Program-made: the position numbers and the translations under genes | Assembly (NCBI GenBank): GCA_018340375.1 | Contig: JAFFJZ010000087.1 | Location: forward strand, 186,001-250,000 | DNA: 64,000 bases | Source: Gonatopus flavifemur | Lineage: Eukaryota; Arthropoda; Insecta; Hymenoptera; Dryinidae | Reading direction: 5' to 3' | The notes under the pieces: generated by a model | Told to the model about the DNA's origin: nothing | Database searches by the model: none | What the model saw: the letters and a program-made list of their open reading frames with translations, nothing else | Shown: in pieces, positions 46,128-56,949 of the stretch | Numbering within the stretch: the first letter of the stretch is position 1 | How the letters are laid out: each line of letters opens with the position of its first letter

Positions 46128-48047
46128 TCATGAGGATGTCTTGTACACAAGGTCCCATTCAGTCGTGGGATTAGTAACGTGAACATGGGTAGCTCTTTGT
46201 TCCGCATCGTCAGTTGTTGCGTGGGCACCAGGAAGGACCGGCCAGTAGTCGATATCCTTACGAAGCCACGGAGGTCCGCTCCACCAAAGAGGGTTTTCCA
46301 CCAGGAGCTCGGCGGATACCCCCCTGGAAGCGATGTCAGCCGGATTTTGGGCCGTAGGCACGTATCTCCAGACCGCTTTAGGTACCAAGGTTTGAATCTT
46401 AGAGACTCTGTTGGCTACGAAGTTCTTCTCATGGTTCGGAGATTTGTCTATCCAGCCTAAAGCGGCGGTGGAATCCGTCCAACAATGAACCGGGAGTGAT
46501 CGGAACTGGGTCGAAGTTTGAACCCAGGCGATCAATTTGACTAGAAGAAGAGCTCCACACAGCTCCAATCGGGGCACGCTGATGATTTTTATGGGAGCTA
46601 CCTTGGATTTAGCGGCAAGAATATGGATTTTTTGTTCTCCTGATATTGTTGTGAGTTTTAAGTATAAGACTGCTGCATAAGCCACGTTGAAGGCATCGGA
46701 AAATCCGTGCAGCTCTGCACGTACGCTTTCAAGTCCTAATCCGATCCAACGGGGTATTGAGATCTTTCCTGAGGCCACAAGAGGATCATAGAAAAGGTTC
46801 CATTTGTCGATAATATCGAGGGGAAGTTCTTCATCCCAACCGATTTTTAGGGTCCACAGAGATTGGATCAGCACCTTGGCCACAATCACGACCGGAGTGA
46901 CCCATCCCAATGGATCGAATAATTGGGCAATGGTCGATAATAGCGACCGTTCGGTCATGGTTTGGACCAGCTTCGGTTTGATCGAGATCCGAAAATGATC
47001 CTGTGAAGGAGTCCATCTGACCCCAAGAATCTTGAGATCCTCGCCTTCTTCGAAGGCTCTGTCCGAGGCTAACGAGTAGTCAGCAGGGTCAATACCTTGC
47101 AAGAGAGCGGGGTGATTGCTGGTCCACTTCCGCAGTCGGAATCCAGCAGAGAGCAGTAGCTCAGATACTTGGGACCTGGTTTGAATGGCGAGAGAAGGGT
47201 CATCAGCGCCAAACAGGACGTCATCGACGTAAATGTTTTCGTTGAGGACCGGCACCGCAAGAGGATATTGCTGGCCTTGGTCAACAACTAATTGTTTGAT
47301 CGCTCGCATAGCGAGATATGGAGCGGAGATGGTACCGTATGTAACGGTAGCGAGTTTATAGCTTTGCAGAGTATAAGAGGGATCCGATCTCCAAACAACG
47401 CATTGGAATTGTTGATCGTCCGGGTGAACCCACACTTCTCTGAACATCTTAGCGATGTCCGCACAGTACGCCCGTTTGAAGGAACGCCAGCTTAATATAA
47501 CTAATGGGAGTTCGGTTTGCAGTTTAGGACCAGGCAGTAGGACGTCGTTCAATGAAAGCCCATTAGAGGTGGGGCTTGAGGCGTTGAATACCACTCTGAG
47601 TTTGGTGGCGGTCTGCTCTCGGCGAACGACCGGGTGATGTCGAAGGAAGACGTAAGAATCGTCAGCTTCCGTGTGCGGAATGACGCACATATGCCCCAAT
47701 TCTTCGTATTCCTTCATGAAGGATTTGTAGGAAGAATACAACGAGGGATCTTTTAATAGTCTCTCCTCTAATCTAAGAAATGAGTTTGTCGCAGTTTTTT
47801 TGGATTCTCCTAATTCAGGAGGAGCTTGGCTCTTGAAAGGTAAACGAATGATGAATTTTCCATCCATCGCTCGTGAAAATTGGGATAAAAAATGCTCTTC
47901 GCAGGACTTTTCTTCCTCCGTAAATTGAGGCTTACTGGGAACTTCTTCTAACTCCCAAAATCGTTTTAACACGACATCAAGTTGTGAGTCGCAAGAATGA
48001 TGAACATGCAACGAAGGGATGTCCGAAAGTGAGCCCAAAGGGCCCGA
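46128..48047 (-). CDS. BEL/Pao reverse transcriptase and RNase H
   Basis: Copies the element's RNA into DNA and removes the RNA strand inside Gag particles. The frame is open from 48290 to 46128 (720 codons), but only from about 48047 does it read as Pol. Residues below are counted from 48290. LRVVFNAS lies at 231-238 and the first RT Asp in ADIAKMF (278). The catalytic box YVDD is at 354-357. RNase H has Asp in FSDAFNVAYAAVLY (532), Glu in PRLELCGA (576) and Asp in WTDSTAALGW (606), followed by NPADIASRG. A TGA at 46128 stops it before the integrase. The break with the Gag-protease frame near 48050 looks like a small deletion in the linker, because BEL/Pao elements usually have a single frame. 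The residues needed for RT and RNase H are all present. Confidence 0.93.
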   Translation of the reverse strand, partial: SGPLGSLSDIPSLHVHHSCDSQLDVVLKRFWELEEVPSKPQFTEEEKSCEEHFLSQFSRAMDGKFIIRLPFKSQAPPELGESKKTATNSFLRLEERLLKDPSLYSSYKSFMKEYEELGHMCVIPHTEADDSYVFLRHHPVVRREQTATKLRVVFNASSPTSNGLSLNDVLLPGPKLQTELPLVILSWRSFKRAYCADIAKMFREVWVHPDDQQFQCVVWRSDPSYTLQSYKLATVTYGTISAPYLAMRAIKQLVVDQGQQYPLAVPVLNENIYVDDVLFGADDPSLAIQTRSQVSELLLSAGFRLRKWTSNHPALLQGIDPADYSLASDRAFEEGEDLKILGVRWTPSQDHFRISIKPKLVQTMTERSLLSTIAQLFDPLGWVTPVVIVAKVLIQSLWTLKIGWDEELPLDIIDKWNLFYDPLVASGKISIPRWIGLGLESVRAELHGFSDAFNVAYAAVLYLKLTTISGEQKIHILAAKSKVAPIKIISVPRLELCGALLLVKLIAWVQTSTQFRSLPVHCWTDSTAALGWIDKSPNHEKNFVANRVSKIQTLVPKAVWRYVPTAQNPADIASRGVSAELLVENPLWWSGPPWLRKDIDYWPVLPGAHATTDDAEQRATHVHVTNPTTEWDLVYKTSS

Positions 48048-49896
48048 CGATAGTTTTTTGGGCCGTAGGGGTCCCAGGAGGGCCTTGCCGAACGCCATCT
48101 CGGAGTAGGTGGCCATAAACATCAGCGCCAAGCAATAGATCAATCCTACTGTTGGAGGAAGCTTGGCAATCAGCGAAGGAAATATCCCGTAAATGCGGGA
48201 ACAAATGATGGTTAAATGAGGCTTTGGGTTTGTAATTAGTGATCTTGTTAAGGACCAGGGCCTTAACAGGAATTGAAGGGCCCGATCCATTCAAAGGTTC
48301 GATTAAAAGCTGAACCGCATGTTTTACTGTGCCTGTCTGGCACCCGCCCAATCCGGAGATTGAAGCCGATAGCTTGACGCGAGGTAAACGCAATGTTTGC
48401 GCCACATCCTCGGACACAAATGAGGATTCAGAGCCCTGATCTAACAGAGCTCGAACTCTCATCGTTCCACCCGAGGCGGACTTCAACAGGATCCAGGCTG
48501 TAGCTAGCAGGATAGATTCTGTTTTTCTATCTTGAGGCGCGTAGAAGTGTGAATTTAACACAGGGTTTTCCTGTAATTCGGAATTCTGAATTGAAGCTGA
48601 AGGAGAGGAGAATGGTTGAGCGGTAGTCATGGGAGGCTGATTCGATCTGAATGCGCTGGTGGGGCCTGCTGAAGTCGTTTCCTGATGGAGCAATGAGTGA
48701 TGCCTTTTTTGGCAATGAAAACAATTAAATTTACTCTTACAATTTTTTGCCGCATGGCCTTTGTTGAAACAATTTGTGCACAGATGGAACTTTCGAAACA
48801 CCGATGATCGTTGTGGTACAGTTAAAGATTTGAATTCAGCGCAATGATAGAGTTTGTGGTTGTCCTTACAGGGAAGGCACGACGATTGAGGCGAAGCAAG
48901 TAAGGTTTTGATTTGAATTGCACGACTAGGCTTGATTTGTTTGTACTGGCTAGTTTCATTTGAAGTATTAATAGAGCTCATGGCTTCCAACGCACGTATG
49001 CGGGTATCTAAAAATGCTTTGAGTTCCTGATAGGAAGGATACTCAGTAGTGTCACCAAGCACTGTTTCCCACTCGCGCCTGGAAGTCTTATCCAATTTTA
49101 GAACGGTGTGAAAGACAACCCAATCATCCCATTCTTTAACCGGGCGCTCCAGATTTTCGAGAGCGGTTAAAATTTCGTCGGTCGTATCCCGTAAATGCTT
49201 TAAACCTTCCAAAAAGTTACTTGTTAAGACTGGAATATTATATAGGGAATGAAAATGCGCGTTGATAATGGCTCGAGTATTGTTATACCGTGATTCTAAG
49301 CTAGTCCAGGCAGTGTCGAAATTTTTGTCAGTGCTTGACGTATTCTTTGATAATTGGCTTGCTTCGCCCTCTAAACTGAGTTTTAAATAATGCAAACGCT
49401 GCACTTTAGACAATGAAGTATTGTCAACAATAATTGACCGGAAAAGGTCACTAAAATTGGCCCATTCTTTATAGTCTCCCGAAAATTTCGGAAGTTCAAT
49501 GCGGGGTAACTTTACCAATTGATGAGCGTTGCCGTGCACTGCGACCGAGGTAGCGCTGGAATTCGCTGCCGGGATGTCCAGATTTCCCAGTTTGTCCATG
49601 ATGTAGTCGTAGGCGATGAGGTAAGTTTGCTCAAGAGTCTCTAGTGGATTTTTTACTAGAAATTCATGAGTATCCTTATCCGCATCGGAGAGATGCGCTT
49701 GAAGTTGAAAGTGAAGTCGTTTGCACCGACACCATTGTCGATCGAGCAAAGCCTTACGTCCTTCCAGAACGGAGCGATTCAGTTTCGCTTGTCCGATTTT
49801 TTTTATGTTAGTCACCGCGTTGACCACGGATTTTATTGTAGATTGGAATTCCACCTTCCACATGGTGGGGTCAACTGATTCGTCGAGGTCCGACAT
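47977..49896 (-). CDS. BEL/Pao Gag and aspartic protease
   Basis: Open frame of 639 codons with ATG at 49896. Residues 1-130 are a basic, helical N-terminus. LPKFSGDYKEWANFSDLF (135-152) marks the start of the conserved Gag domain of BEL/Pao elements (DUF1759). Cys/His zinc knuckles lie at 340-400 (CLPCKDNHKLYHC, then CTNCFNKGHAAKNC and CFHCQKRHH), expected to bind the element's RNA. The protease follows with ALLDQGSESSF (active Asp at 486) and IDLLLGADVYG (586-595). After about residue 617 the frame is out of register with Pol. The ATG is the first in frame after an untranslated leader of about 1 kb. Apart from that junction the frame is intact. Confidence 0.93.
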   Translation of the reverse strand: MSDLDESVDPTMWKVEFQSTIKSVVNAVTNIKKIGQAKLNRSVLEGRKALLDRQWCRCKRLHFQLQAHLSDADKDTHEFLVKNPLETLEQTYLIAYDYIMDKLGNLDIPAANSSATSVAVHGNAHQLVKLPRIELPKFSGDYKEWANFSDLFRSIIVDNTSLSKVQRLHYLKLSLEGEASQLSKNTSSTDKNFDTAWTSLESRYNNTRAIINAHFHSLYNIPVLTSNFLEGLKHLRDTTDEILTALENLERPVKEWDDWVVFHTVLKLDKTSRREWETVLGDTTEYPSYQELKAFLDTRIRALEAMSSINTSNETSQYKQIKPSRAIQIKTLLASPQSSCLPCKDNHKLYHCAEFKSLTVPQRSSVFRKFHLCTNCFNKGHAAKNCKSKFNCFHCQKRHHSLLHQETTSAGPTSAFRSNQPPMTTAQPFSSPSASIQNSELQENPVLNSHFYAPQDRKTESILLATAWILLKSASGGTMRVRALLDQGSESSFVSEDVAQTLRLPRVKLSASISGLGGCQTGTVKHAVQLLIEPLNGSGPSIPVKALVLNKITNYKPKASFNHHLFPHLRDISFADCQASSNSRIDLLLGADVYGHLLRDGVRQGPPGTPTAQKTIVGPFGLTFGHPFVACSSFLRLTT

Positions 49897-50962
49897 TTCG
49901 AGGGAGCAATAACTTGCGTGATATTACTCGACTAGGCGTGTCATGAACGTACACTACACTATACACGTTCACTGTGTGTTTATTCGAATGTAATTCACAA
50001 TCGATTTCATTATCGTTCGTTAAACAATGGTTTCACTGCGTTGATATGATATAGCACGATTTAAACTAGCCCGTGCTTCTACTACTTGCACGACAGTAAT
50101 GTGCTGGCACGAATCACGCAGATATACTGAATGAACCGTGTCTGTATGAGTCACATACCGCGCGTTTCGCAAACCGAAGAATCAAACTCACGAATTCGCA
50201 CTTGATATTCGATTTAACAGTCGAAATAATCGATCCGTTGTTTCACGTGGAAGAGTTATTTTCACAAGAGTTCAAAGTCACGGTTAGTGTCGAATAATAG
50301 TTTACCGTGGATGGTGTTATAATTCACCAACGTGAGCACCGATTAAAGCGCGAGTACTTTCACTCTTCAATACGCGGGTCAAATGGACAGAACGTACGCG
50401 AGGATTCTAAAGTCACGGTAATCCGCGTTAAATCCACGCGTTATTACTTTGCGCGCACGTGTCTAGTAGCAGGTACGTCGAATCGTTCACGTGTTTACAA
50501 CGCAGTGGATGTTTCACTTCACATCGAAGCGACGTTATAACACAATTGCTGATTTCACGGTAATTCACTTTTATACCGAAATGATGAACTCACGAAATAC
50601 GAATATTGAATTCACAATAATTCACATCGATAATGAATTGATGTTGCAACGTTGCTCAGTTCACAATCATGAGTTACTATCACTGGTTTAAACACCATAA
50701 ATTTGCCACCAAGGATGAATGTGGGTTACAATTTAGTCAATTGTAACATTGAACAGTCACTGTAGTTTTCGTAGCGAAGAATGCGATAAACGTAATCCTC
50801 GTTTATCGAAGAGAGTGCACGCGTACCGAAGAAGGAATGTATATACGAAGTCGACACTCACACACACTTCGACGATCGCTTGATATTCCCCGTAGACAGG
50901 AACGGATATCACATAACGAATCGTTCAAAGTTTTGAATGTTATTTAGATTTTCACGACGCGA
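49897..50962 (-). other. BEL/Pao untranslated leader with TTCAC-rich DNA
   Basis: About 1.07 kb between the primer-binding site and the Gag start. On the plus strand it shows repeated TTCACG, TTCACAAT and CACGGTAAT words, and no coding frame of substance. Such leaders may hold packaging and start-site signals, but none can be assigned. Confidence 0.6.
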
Positions 50963-50980
50963 ATCCGGCTCGAAGGACCG
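50963..50980 (-). promoter_or_regulatory. Primer-binding site, probably for tRNA-Tyr
   Basis: On the plus strand the 18 bases ATCCGGCTCGAAGGACCG lie directly beside the LTR. They match the 3' end of eukaryotic tRNA-Tyr (acceptor strand TCGAAGGA, then CCA) except the last base. The tRNA match is from memory of the family sequence. Confidence 0.7.
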
Positions 50981-51318
50981 TGTTTCCTATAGTCGAACTA
51001 TAGGAGGACGTCGGATTCACGTGTCGGACGACCGTGTCGCGAAATGATTTTAATTATGTGATGGGTTTTAGCGGACTGTATGATGGACACAGGACTCAAG
51101 CATCGGTAGAAGAATGTATTTGATATCGTTGATTTAACCACGAGGCGATTTAGAATATTTCGATTTATTCGATTGACGGTACAGAAATGCACTCGCGACG
51201 AGACGCGTGTCGATATGATAAAGTTACACTAGGATTTGATTAGTTCAGACGAACTGTTGATTTGAATACTGACTCGAACACTTGACAATTAACAAAGTGT
51301 CGAGATGCGTGATAACTA
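50981..51318 (-). repeat. BEL/Pao upstream LTR, part 1 (R/U5 side)
   Basis: Matches 43790-44127 of the other LTR. It stops at TA (51317-51318), where the 7.9-kb element inserted. The LTR resumes at 59251. Confidence 0.93.
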
Positions 51319-51659
51319 CCCAGCTCGCAAAATGCTTCCACTTTTCAAAATTTGCTACCACTCGTACTACCAGGTAGCAAGTGGGAGCGCCATAGATAGC
51401 ATTTTGCTGGACGTGAGACTGCGTGCTACCATATTTCGCTTCCGAAGCACTGCCGGATTGCTACCAAGCAGTGCTACCAGAAATACTACCAAGAGCGTGG
51501 CGTACTAGAAGTGCTTCGCAGTAGCGCTACCAAGAATACTACCACACGCTGCCGTTGATACTGCTAGGGTGCTACTAGAAGCGCTTCTGGGTAGCACTGC
51601 CAGGAGTGCTCCCAGGTAGCATCACCAGGAATGCTGATAGGGAACGCTACTAGAAGTAA

Positions 51660-51905
51660 TATCCCAGAAAAAAGTGTTTCTTCAAATCTTATTGTTATCT
51701 GAATCGGTCACAATAAATATTTTTTTTTGACAAAAATAAATATTGTGTGATACAAATAAATGAATTCTTTGGAACAAAGAACAAACAATCCATTTTTTTA
51801 GATCCCAAAAATATTCATTCCTGTCAAAGATGTATTTATTTTGCTTTATTCAAATAACAATTCCTTAAATGTGAAGGAATACTTTCTTCTGTGTAATTAT
51901 AAAAT
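51660..51905. mobile_element. Possible MITE related to the segment at 63,790
   Basis: GAAAAAAGTGTTTCTTC at the left resembles the inverse of AAGGAATACTTTCTTCTGTG at the right. The words AAAAATATTCATT-C, CAAATAACAATT and GAAGGAA also occur in the same order at 63790-63935. No clear duplication. Confidence 0.35.
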
Positions 51906-52054
51906 TTTCTAATAAGGCAGATTATTACGCGGATATTATTGATATTGGAAATGTCGTGTAGTGGACATTCTTCATTGAATGATATTTGTGGAATTGAAAT
52001 TATTAAAAACTTTGAAATTTTCAGGGATAAATATTTGAATCATCTCATGCTGCA

Positions 52055-52298
52055 CACCGAGGGAAACAAGTCATTGGGGCGAAAAAATATTCCATCCAAT
52101 GGTATCTATAAAATATTTCTTTGAGCCAATCAAATATTCATCCAATGAATGAAATAGTTTTGACCACATGAAGTATTTTATCAATTGAAAACCCATTTCA
52201 CTCATTCAAATAAAATTTAATTGATCCAAAAAATATTCTATGAATATTATTGGATGGAATATGTTTTTGTCTCAATGACTTTTTCCTCAGTGTATAGA
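52055..52298. mobile_element. MITE with CACCGAGG/CTCAGTG-type ends
   Basis: CACACCGAGGGAAACAAG at the left and ACTTTTTCCTCAGTGTA at the right form imperfect inverted ends. The interior carries ATGAATGAAATAGTTTTGACCACATG, closely similar to 58220-58250 in the segment starting TACACTGAAAGAAAAATATT at 58184. Both are therefore copies of one family. Confidence 0.5.
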
Positions 52299-52829
52299 AC
52301 CCGAATTCCGAATTGCAAAAAACAGTGAACTTGAAAAAATTTCTCAAATTCGCTTTTCTTCCAAAATTCAGACTTTGGGATTCTCAAAGCATAAGATATG
52401 TTCAGAACTCTTTGAGGTTTACTTTAGACTATTCCATGAGAATTATTTTTCAAAACTGTTTCCATTATATCGTTGGTTATTGAAACTTCTGTTTCCAGTG
52501 TACTGTATTTTTTGGAAAAAAAATATCAGATTCATAAGAAGAATTCTTTTGATTTTGGAGAGAGTGGAGTAATGTGTATTTCAGTATTTTTGCATCCGAT
52601 TCCAACTTTCTCTCAATGATAATAAACGAGATTCAAACTTCAAAAATATAATTTTGAGGAGTAATTGAAATTTTTGATATAGAAAATACAACTGTCATCC
52701 AGCCTCATTTTTAGAAGATAAAATTGAAAGATTTTAGAACATGAAATTGAATTTTATATTTTAATGTTCAATCAATCAATATAAAAGATAATCCATGTGA
52801 TCCAAAATAAAGTTGAGGTTTAAGTTCCT

Positions 52830-53160
52830 AATGAAAATTTACTCAAGTCCCCAGTGGAAAAATTTTGCTGAAGATCACTGAAATTTTCAAAATCTGAGAA
52901 ACTTTGGAAACTTATGAAAATTTATTCAAACTCTGAAAAACTTTGAAAATCTCTGAAAAATACTGAAACACTTATTTACCAAGCACGTTTTCCCACTGAA
53001 GATGTTTTCGAATATCTCTGGAAAACTCTAAATCTTTCTGAGAATCATTAAAACGCTCTTAGGAACTATGAACGCCTTTGAAATTCTCTGAAATCCTCTG
53101 AAAAACTGTTCACTCAAAATCTCTGAAAATTTCTGTGATTTTCAGCAAAGTTTTTCCACC
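52830..53160. repeat. Degenerate CTGAAAAAC/TTTGAAAAT simple repeat
   Basis: Irregular repetition of CTCTGAAAA, ACTTTGAAA and similar words over about 330 bp, without a fixed period. No coding region. Confidence 0.6.
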
Positions 53161-53473
53161 AAGGAATGCATAGAACCTCCGAATGAGACTGTTCAAAATA
53201 ATGATGTGCTATGTACCTTTATAGAATATCTTAACGAATTTATCCAAAAAAGTCTCAATTGCACATTCCATTCACATTCATAAAATAGCCATAGCATATT
53301 TAAGAAGTTCTTGTGCTACTTGGGTATTAGGAATCTTAGCATGAACCCATGTAATACAATATAAAACTGTTCTATGAATATTCTACAAAACCATAGTCCA
53401 TACCCACAGAATGTTACAATAAGACTGCCTCAAAAATTCTCCAAATATTCATAAAATATAATAACGAATATTT

Positions 53474-53600
53474 CCCCTGTTGAAAATAAAGCGTTGAAGT
53501 GCGACAAAATAGCGACCAAAGCGTAACCTGAAAGTCATCTAAGAGAAAAAAAGAGTAATCTAGGCTCAACTTAGGAGGGAATTGGAACATTTTCACGCTT
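53474..53600. repeat. Inverted partner of 56,030-56,160
   Basis: On the minus strand it shares AAGCGTGAAAATGTTCCAA, TCCCTCCTAA and AGGTTACG with the plus strand at 56037-56120. The two ~125-bp segments face each other across 2.4 kb that holds the candidate exon at 54101-54348, so they may be the ends of an internal element. Confidence 0.55.
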
Positions 53601-53794
53601 CATTTTTCCATGATTCCAGCGCCGCCGTACAAGCCGCTATTGGAACTCTTCTTATAAGTCGTACACCAACACAAATACAAGACCAATGTAAAAATCTTGA
53701 AAACTAGTGTTAGTGTATCCGTGTGATGGTTCTGAAAATTTTAGAATGGAAGTTCATGCCCCCTAGTACGAATCATATTCGTACTATATCGTTG

Positions 53795-53932
53795 CAAGTT
53801 AAAAGACACTTAAGTCACTTTTTTGACGAAAATAAGATTTTGATATCAATCGATCCAGAATTCTCTTCCAAATCCATTGATATCAAAATCTCATTTTCGT
53901 CAAAAAAGTGACTTAAGTGTCTTTTTGACTTG
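53795..53932. repeat. Near-perfect 138-bp palindrome
   Basis: Arms of about 56 bp. GACACTTAAGTCACTTTTTT at the left pairs with AAAAAAGTGACTTAAGTGTC at the right, and GATTTTGATATCAAT pairs with ATTGATATCAAAATC, with a loop of about 25 bp. It would form a long hairpin. Probably a foldback MITE. Confidence 0.85.
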
Positions 53933-54100
53933 TATGGCAGTATACTTTTTGGCATTCTCTCAAGGACCATTTTCAATAAACAGTAATAATAATTTGATAA
54001 ATAATTTTTTTAATGATTTTATTTAATCACGAAAATAAACTAATTTCTGTACATATTTAAGAAATAAAAAATGGCTATAATCAATAATTTAAACGATAAA

Positions 54101-54348
54101 TTAAAATTTTCCAAATGGTAAAATTTGTTCAGTCTCGTCAGTTGTAGTACTTGCTTGAGCTGCAGGTTCAGTACGTCCTTGATCAGTGTTATCTGTATTA
54201 TTAATTTGTGGAGTGCTTTTTGGTGGCGTATGGATCTTGTGGTAACGTTTCCGCACCTGATTCATGCTTTCGAACCAAGCCCTCATAGTTATTTTTGTAT
54301 CTTTGGGTTCTACACCCAAAATCTCTTGAAAGGCCTCTGCAATAAGGA
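54101..54348 (-). CDS. Candidate last exon of an unrecognised gene
   Basis: On the minus strand, TTCCTTATTGCAG (ending about 54349) is a good splice acceptor. About 82 codons follow, ending in LPFGKF and TAA at 54101-54103. The first part is charged (GVEPKDTKITMRAWFESMNQ, VRKRYHKIHTPPKS) and could be a helical nucleic-acid-binding tail. The rest is polar, rich in T, D, Q and E, and likely disordered. AATAAA lies downstream on the same strand (about 54017-54022). No ATG begins this frame, as expected for a last exon. I do not recognise the family. It could be the tail of a transposon gene in the 7.9-kb element or of a captured gene. Confidence 0.35.
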
Positions 54349-54415
54349 AAGTATTAGTTTTTGACGAATGGGAAAAACAAAAATAGATTTATCCGACTAT
54401 ACATACCCACACAGC

Positions 54416-54611
54416 ACCTTAGTCCCGATGTATTCATAAAGAATTCTTTATGAATTCATCGTGGTATTATTTAAGATTCCCCGTTATGTCAGTTCAGAAA
54501 TAGTTCTTTATGAATCCCCGGTATTCAAAAATAATTCTCAAGAATTCTTTATGAATTCTTTTTCAACTGACGTAAAGAAGGTTCATTTGGACCATGCTTG
54601 TGCTGTGTGGG
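54416..54611. mobile_element. 196-bp MITE with CCCACACAGCAC ends
   Basis: The left CCCACACAGCAC and right GTGCTGTGTGGG are exact inverted copies, with TA on both sides (54414-54415 and 54612-54613). The interior repeats AATTCTTTATGAATTC words and so is itself partly symmetrical. The same right end occurs near 57955-57967, marking another copy or fragment. Confidence 0.85.
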
Positions 54612-55016
54612 TAAGAATGTTCGGTCCACTAAAACCAGAAATTTGACAATACCAGTAATAATTTTTATAGTTTTTGTGGAAGACAAGCATTTTTTTCCTC
54701 CGCTTTGTCCACCCCAGCTAAAAAAACAAGAAATCTTTTCACCAAAGATTGATCCAGCTATCTCCCTGGCGGATTTTTGACAGCGCACCATAGTTGTAAC
54801 AAAATCTCTCTGTAATCAATAGTAGAGACCAAGAAATGGATTACTTCATATAAAATAAAAGAAAAAGATAAGATGAATAGAATATGTGCCGTGATAACTT
54901 TAAAATACTATAATGATTGATACAACAGGTTCACAAAAAAAAATTAACTGTTAATGTTACAGGAGCCCGTAAGAAAGTTTTCCATGTTTTTTTCCATGGA
55001 AAATTCCGGTATTTTT

Positions 55017-55222
55017 GTGCACGGTTTTCCCTGTTTGTTCCTTATTTTTTCCATGCTTTTTCCCTGTTTTTCTATGCTTTTTCCCTATTTTTCCAGGTTT
55101 TTTCCATGCTTTTTCCCTGTTCGTACAGACATGGAAAAAAATATGGAAAAATAGGGAAAAAGCATGGAAGAACAGGGAAAAAGCATGGAAAAAATAAGGA
55201 AAAGACAGGGAAAATCGTGCAC
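55017..55222. repeat. Palindrome built of tandem CCATGCTTTTTCCCTG words
   Basis: The left arm repeats TTTTTCCATGCTTTTTCCCTG-like words about four times. The right arm holds the inverse (CAGGGAAAAAGCATGGAA) about four times, and GTGCAC sits at both outer ends. It gives open frames on both strands (F/P-rich one way, K/W/G-rich the other) that are products of the repeat and not genes. Confidence 0.85.
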
Positions 55223-56619
55223 CATGTTGCAAAGGGATAAAAAACGATAAATTGTCTGTGTCGTCCTCAATGAGGTTTCTGCATACGGAATTTACAATGG
55301 CATATCGTTTTCAAACAATTCCGTTATTCTTGAACATCCCAGATACCTCAAGATTTTCGAAAGAGCTCATAATGAGTACAATGAATTCATGAAGAATTAT
55401 TCCAGAACTTCTATTCTATTTAGGACATTAATACTTTTTACAAATAACTGGTACTCTTTATGTAGGAATTTCACGATAAAACCATATACAATTTTTTTAA
55501 TCCTGTAGAACTTGATAAGAAACAATTGTTGAAGTCTATCATTCAATAACGATACAACATTGTAAATTTCGTATTCAGAAATCTAATTTAGAACGATAAG
55601 AGAAATTTCTTGTTTCTAATCATTTTATATTGGACACTTTTGGCAGAGTGTGCCAGGATCAATTACAGAAGCAATTGAAAGTGCTGCGTGCGTACTGATC
55701 GTTCACCGATGGTCAGTACTGTGCCAACACCAAGTACCCAGTACGGAAAAGCATTATCATTTCAAACAAATGCCAATACTGGTCCAGTACAAAACACCAG
55801 TAACGGCCAGTCTCTTCCAGTACTGGCACAGTACTCCGCCTGTTGTGGATTCCTGATTGGGTAATCTCTTGAGACAACTATTTTACTGTGTGAGAATATA
55901 AATTTTCATGAAGATTGAAATACAGTCTGGCGTTGATATGAAGCACGTTAAAAAATATTTTATTCCACATGAAAAAGTGATGGATTAAATCCCTGGTGAA
56001 AATCCAAAAGTGAAGAAAGCGGGTATTGAAACAAATAAAGCGTGAAAATGTTCCAACTCCCTCCTAAATTGCGCCTAGATGACTCTTTGTTACACTTAAA
56101 TAACTCTTAGGTTACGGTTTCGTCGCCCTTCGATGTTTCATTTCCACCAGAGATTCTCTCCGTATACTTGAAATACCACTCCAAATGCAGCATTCAACAG
56201 CAGCTCGACACCGCTCCTAAATAGGTCAACTTCTGGACAAGAGTTGTAACTTGGTGTTGGAAATTCAATGAAATGTACTGAGGAGCAGCACAATTAATCT
56301 GGGTTAAAATTATACCCCAATTCTATAAGCAAATTTGAATCGAATTCAACTAAACGAATATCCAATAAAAACCCAGATAACATGACTTCGCAAAGAGATG
56401 CTGATAGATGAGTATCCGCACGCGAATCGGACGCGAGTCTGGAGTTGCTTTAAACTGCGGACTGAGAAGCTATTCAGTAGAACAGGCACACATCCATCAT
56501 TATCAAGTTCATATGCCAATGGAATGTGGACTGATAAAATGTCATAGCACCAGCGCCTTCTGCTGTTGCAGCATGTTGCATTTGAAAGGATATTTGTGGG
56601 GATGGATTCAACCACTTAC

Positions 56620-56662
56620 GTTTTCTGTTGTAGGTTGATTGGAAGTCGATTTTCGCAGCCAT
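56620..56662 (-). CDS. Possible first exon (MAAKIDFQSTYNRK)
   Basis: On the minus strand ATGGCTGCG at 56662 opens 14 codons and one base, followed by a strong donor GTAAGT (56614-56619 on the plus strand). The phase (one leftover base) fits the acceptor phase of the exon at 54101-54348, on the same strand 2.3 kb away. There could be other exons between, and nothing shows that the two belong together. No domain is identified. Confidence 0.2.
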
Positions 56663-56817
56663 CTATAATACGTAGCTTTTGATACACGTCTATTGTTTAT
56701 GGTGTACATTACCTATGAAGGAAATATATGCGCAGACTTTGTGACATGTGTTATGAATATACATTACACGGGGAAAAATTGATAAATTTACCAATCAGAA
56801 TGGAAAAGCGTCACTAC

Positions 56818-56949
56818 GAGTCTTTGATTCAAAATTTTTACAAAATATATTGTCAAATAATTCATATCATAAGAGAAAAATCTTATTTTGTCCTAAAATG
56901 CGAATTATTTGACAAAATCTTTTGCAAGAATTCTGATTTAAAGACTCGA
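56818..56949. repeat. Imperfect palindrome, 132 bp
   Basis: TACGAGTCTTTGATTCA pairs with TGATTTAAAGACTCGAA, and TGTCAAATAATTC pairs with GAATTATTTGACA, with a short loop near 56880. A foldback MITE is likely. Confidence 0.65.

Noticed and set aside
54917..55270. Overlapping F/P-rich and K/W-rich open frames on both strands
   Set aside because: They are products of the CCATGCTTTTTCCCTG palindrome.
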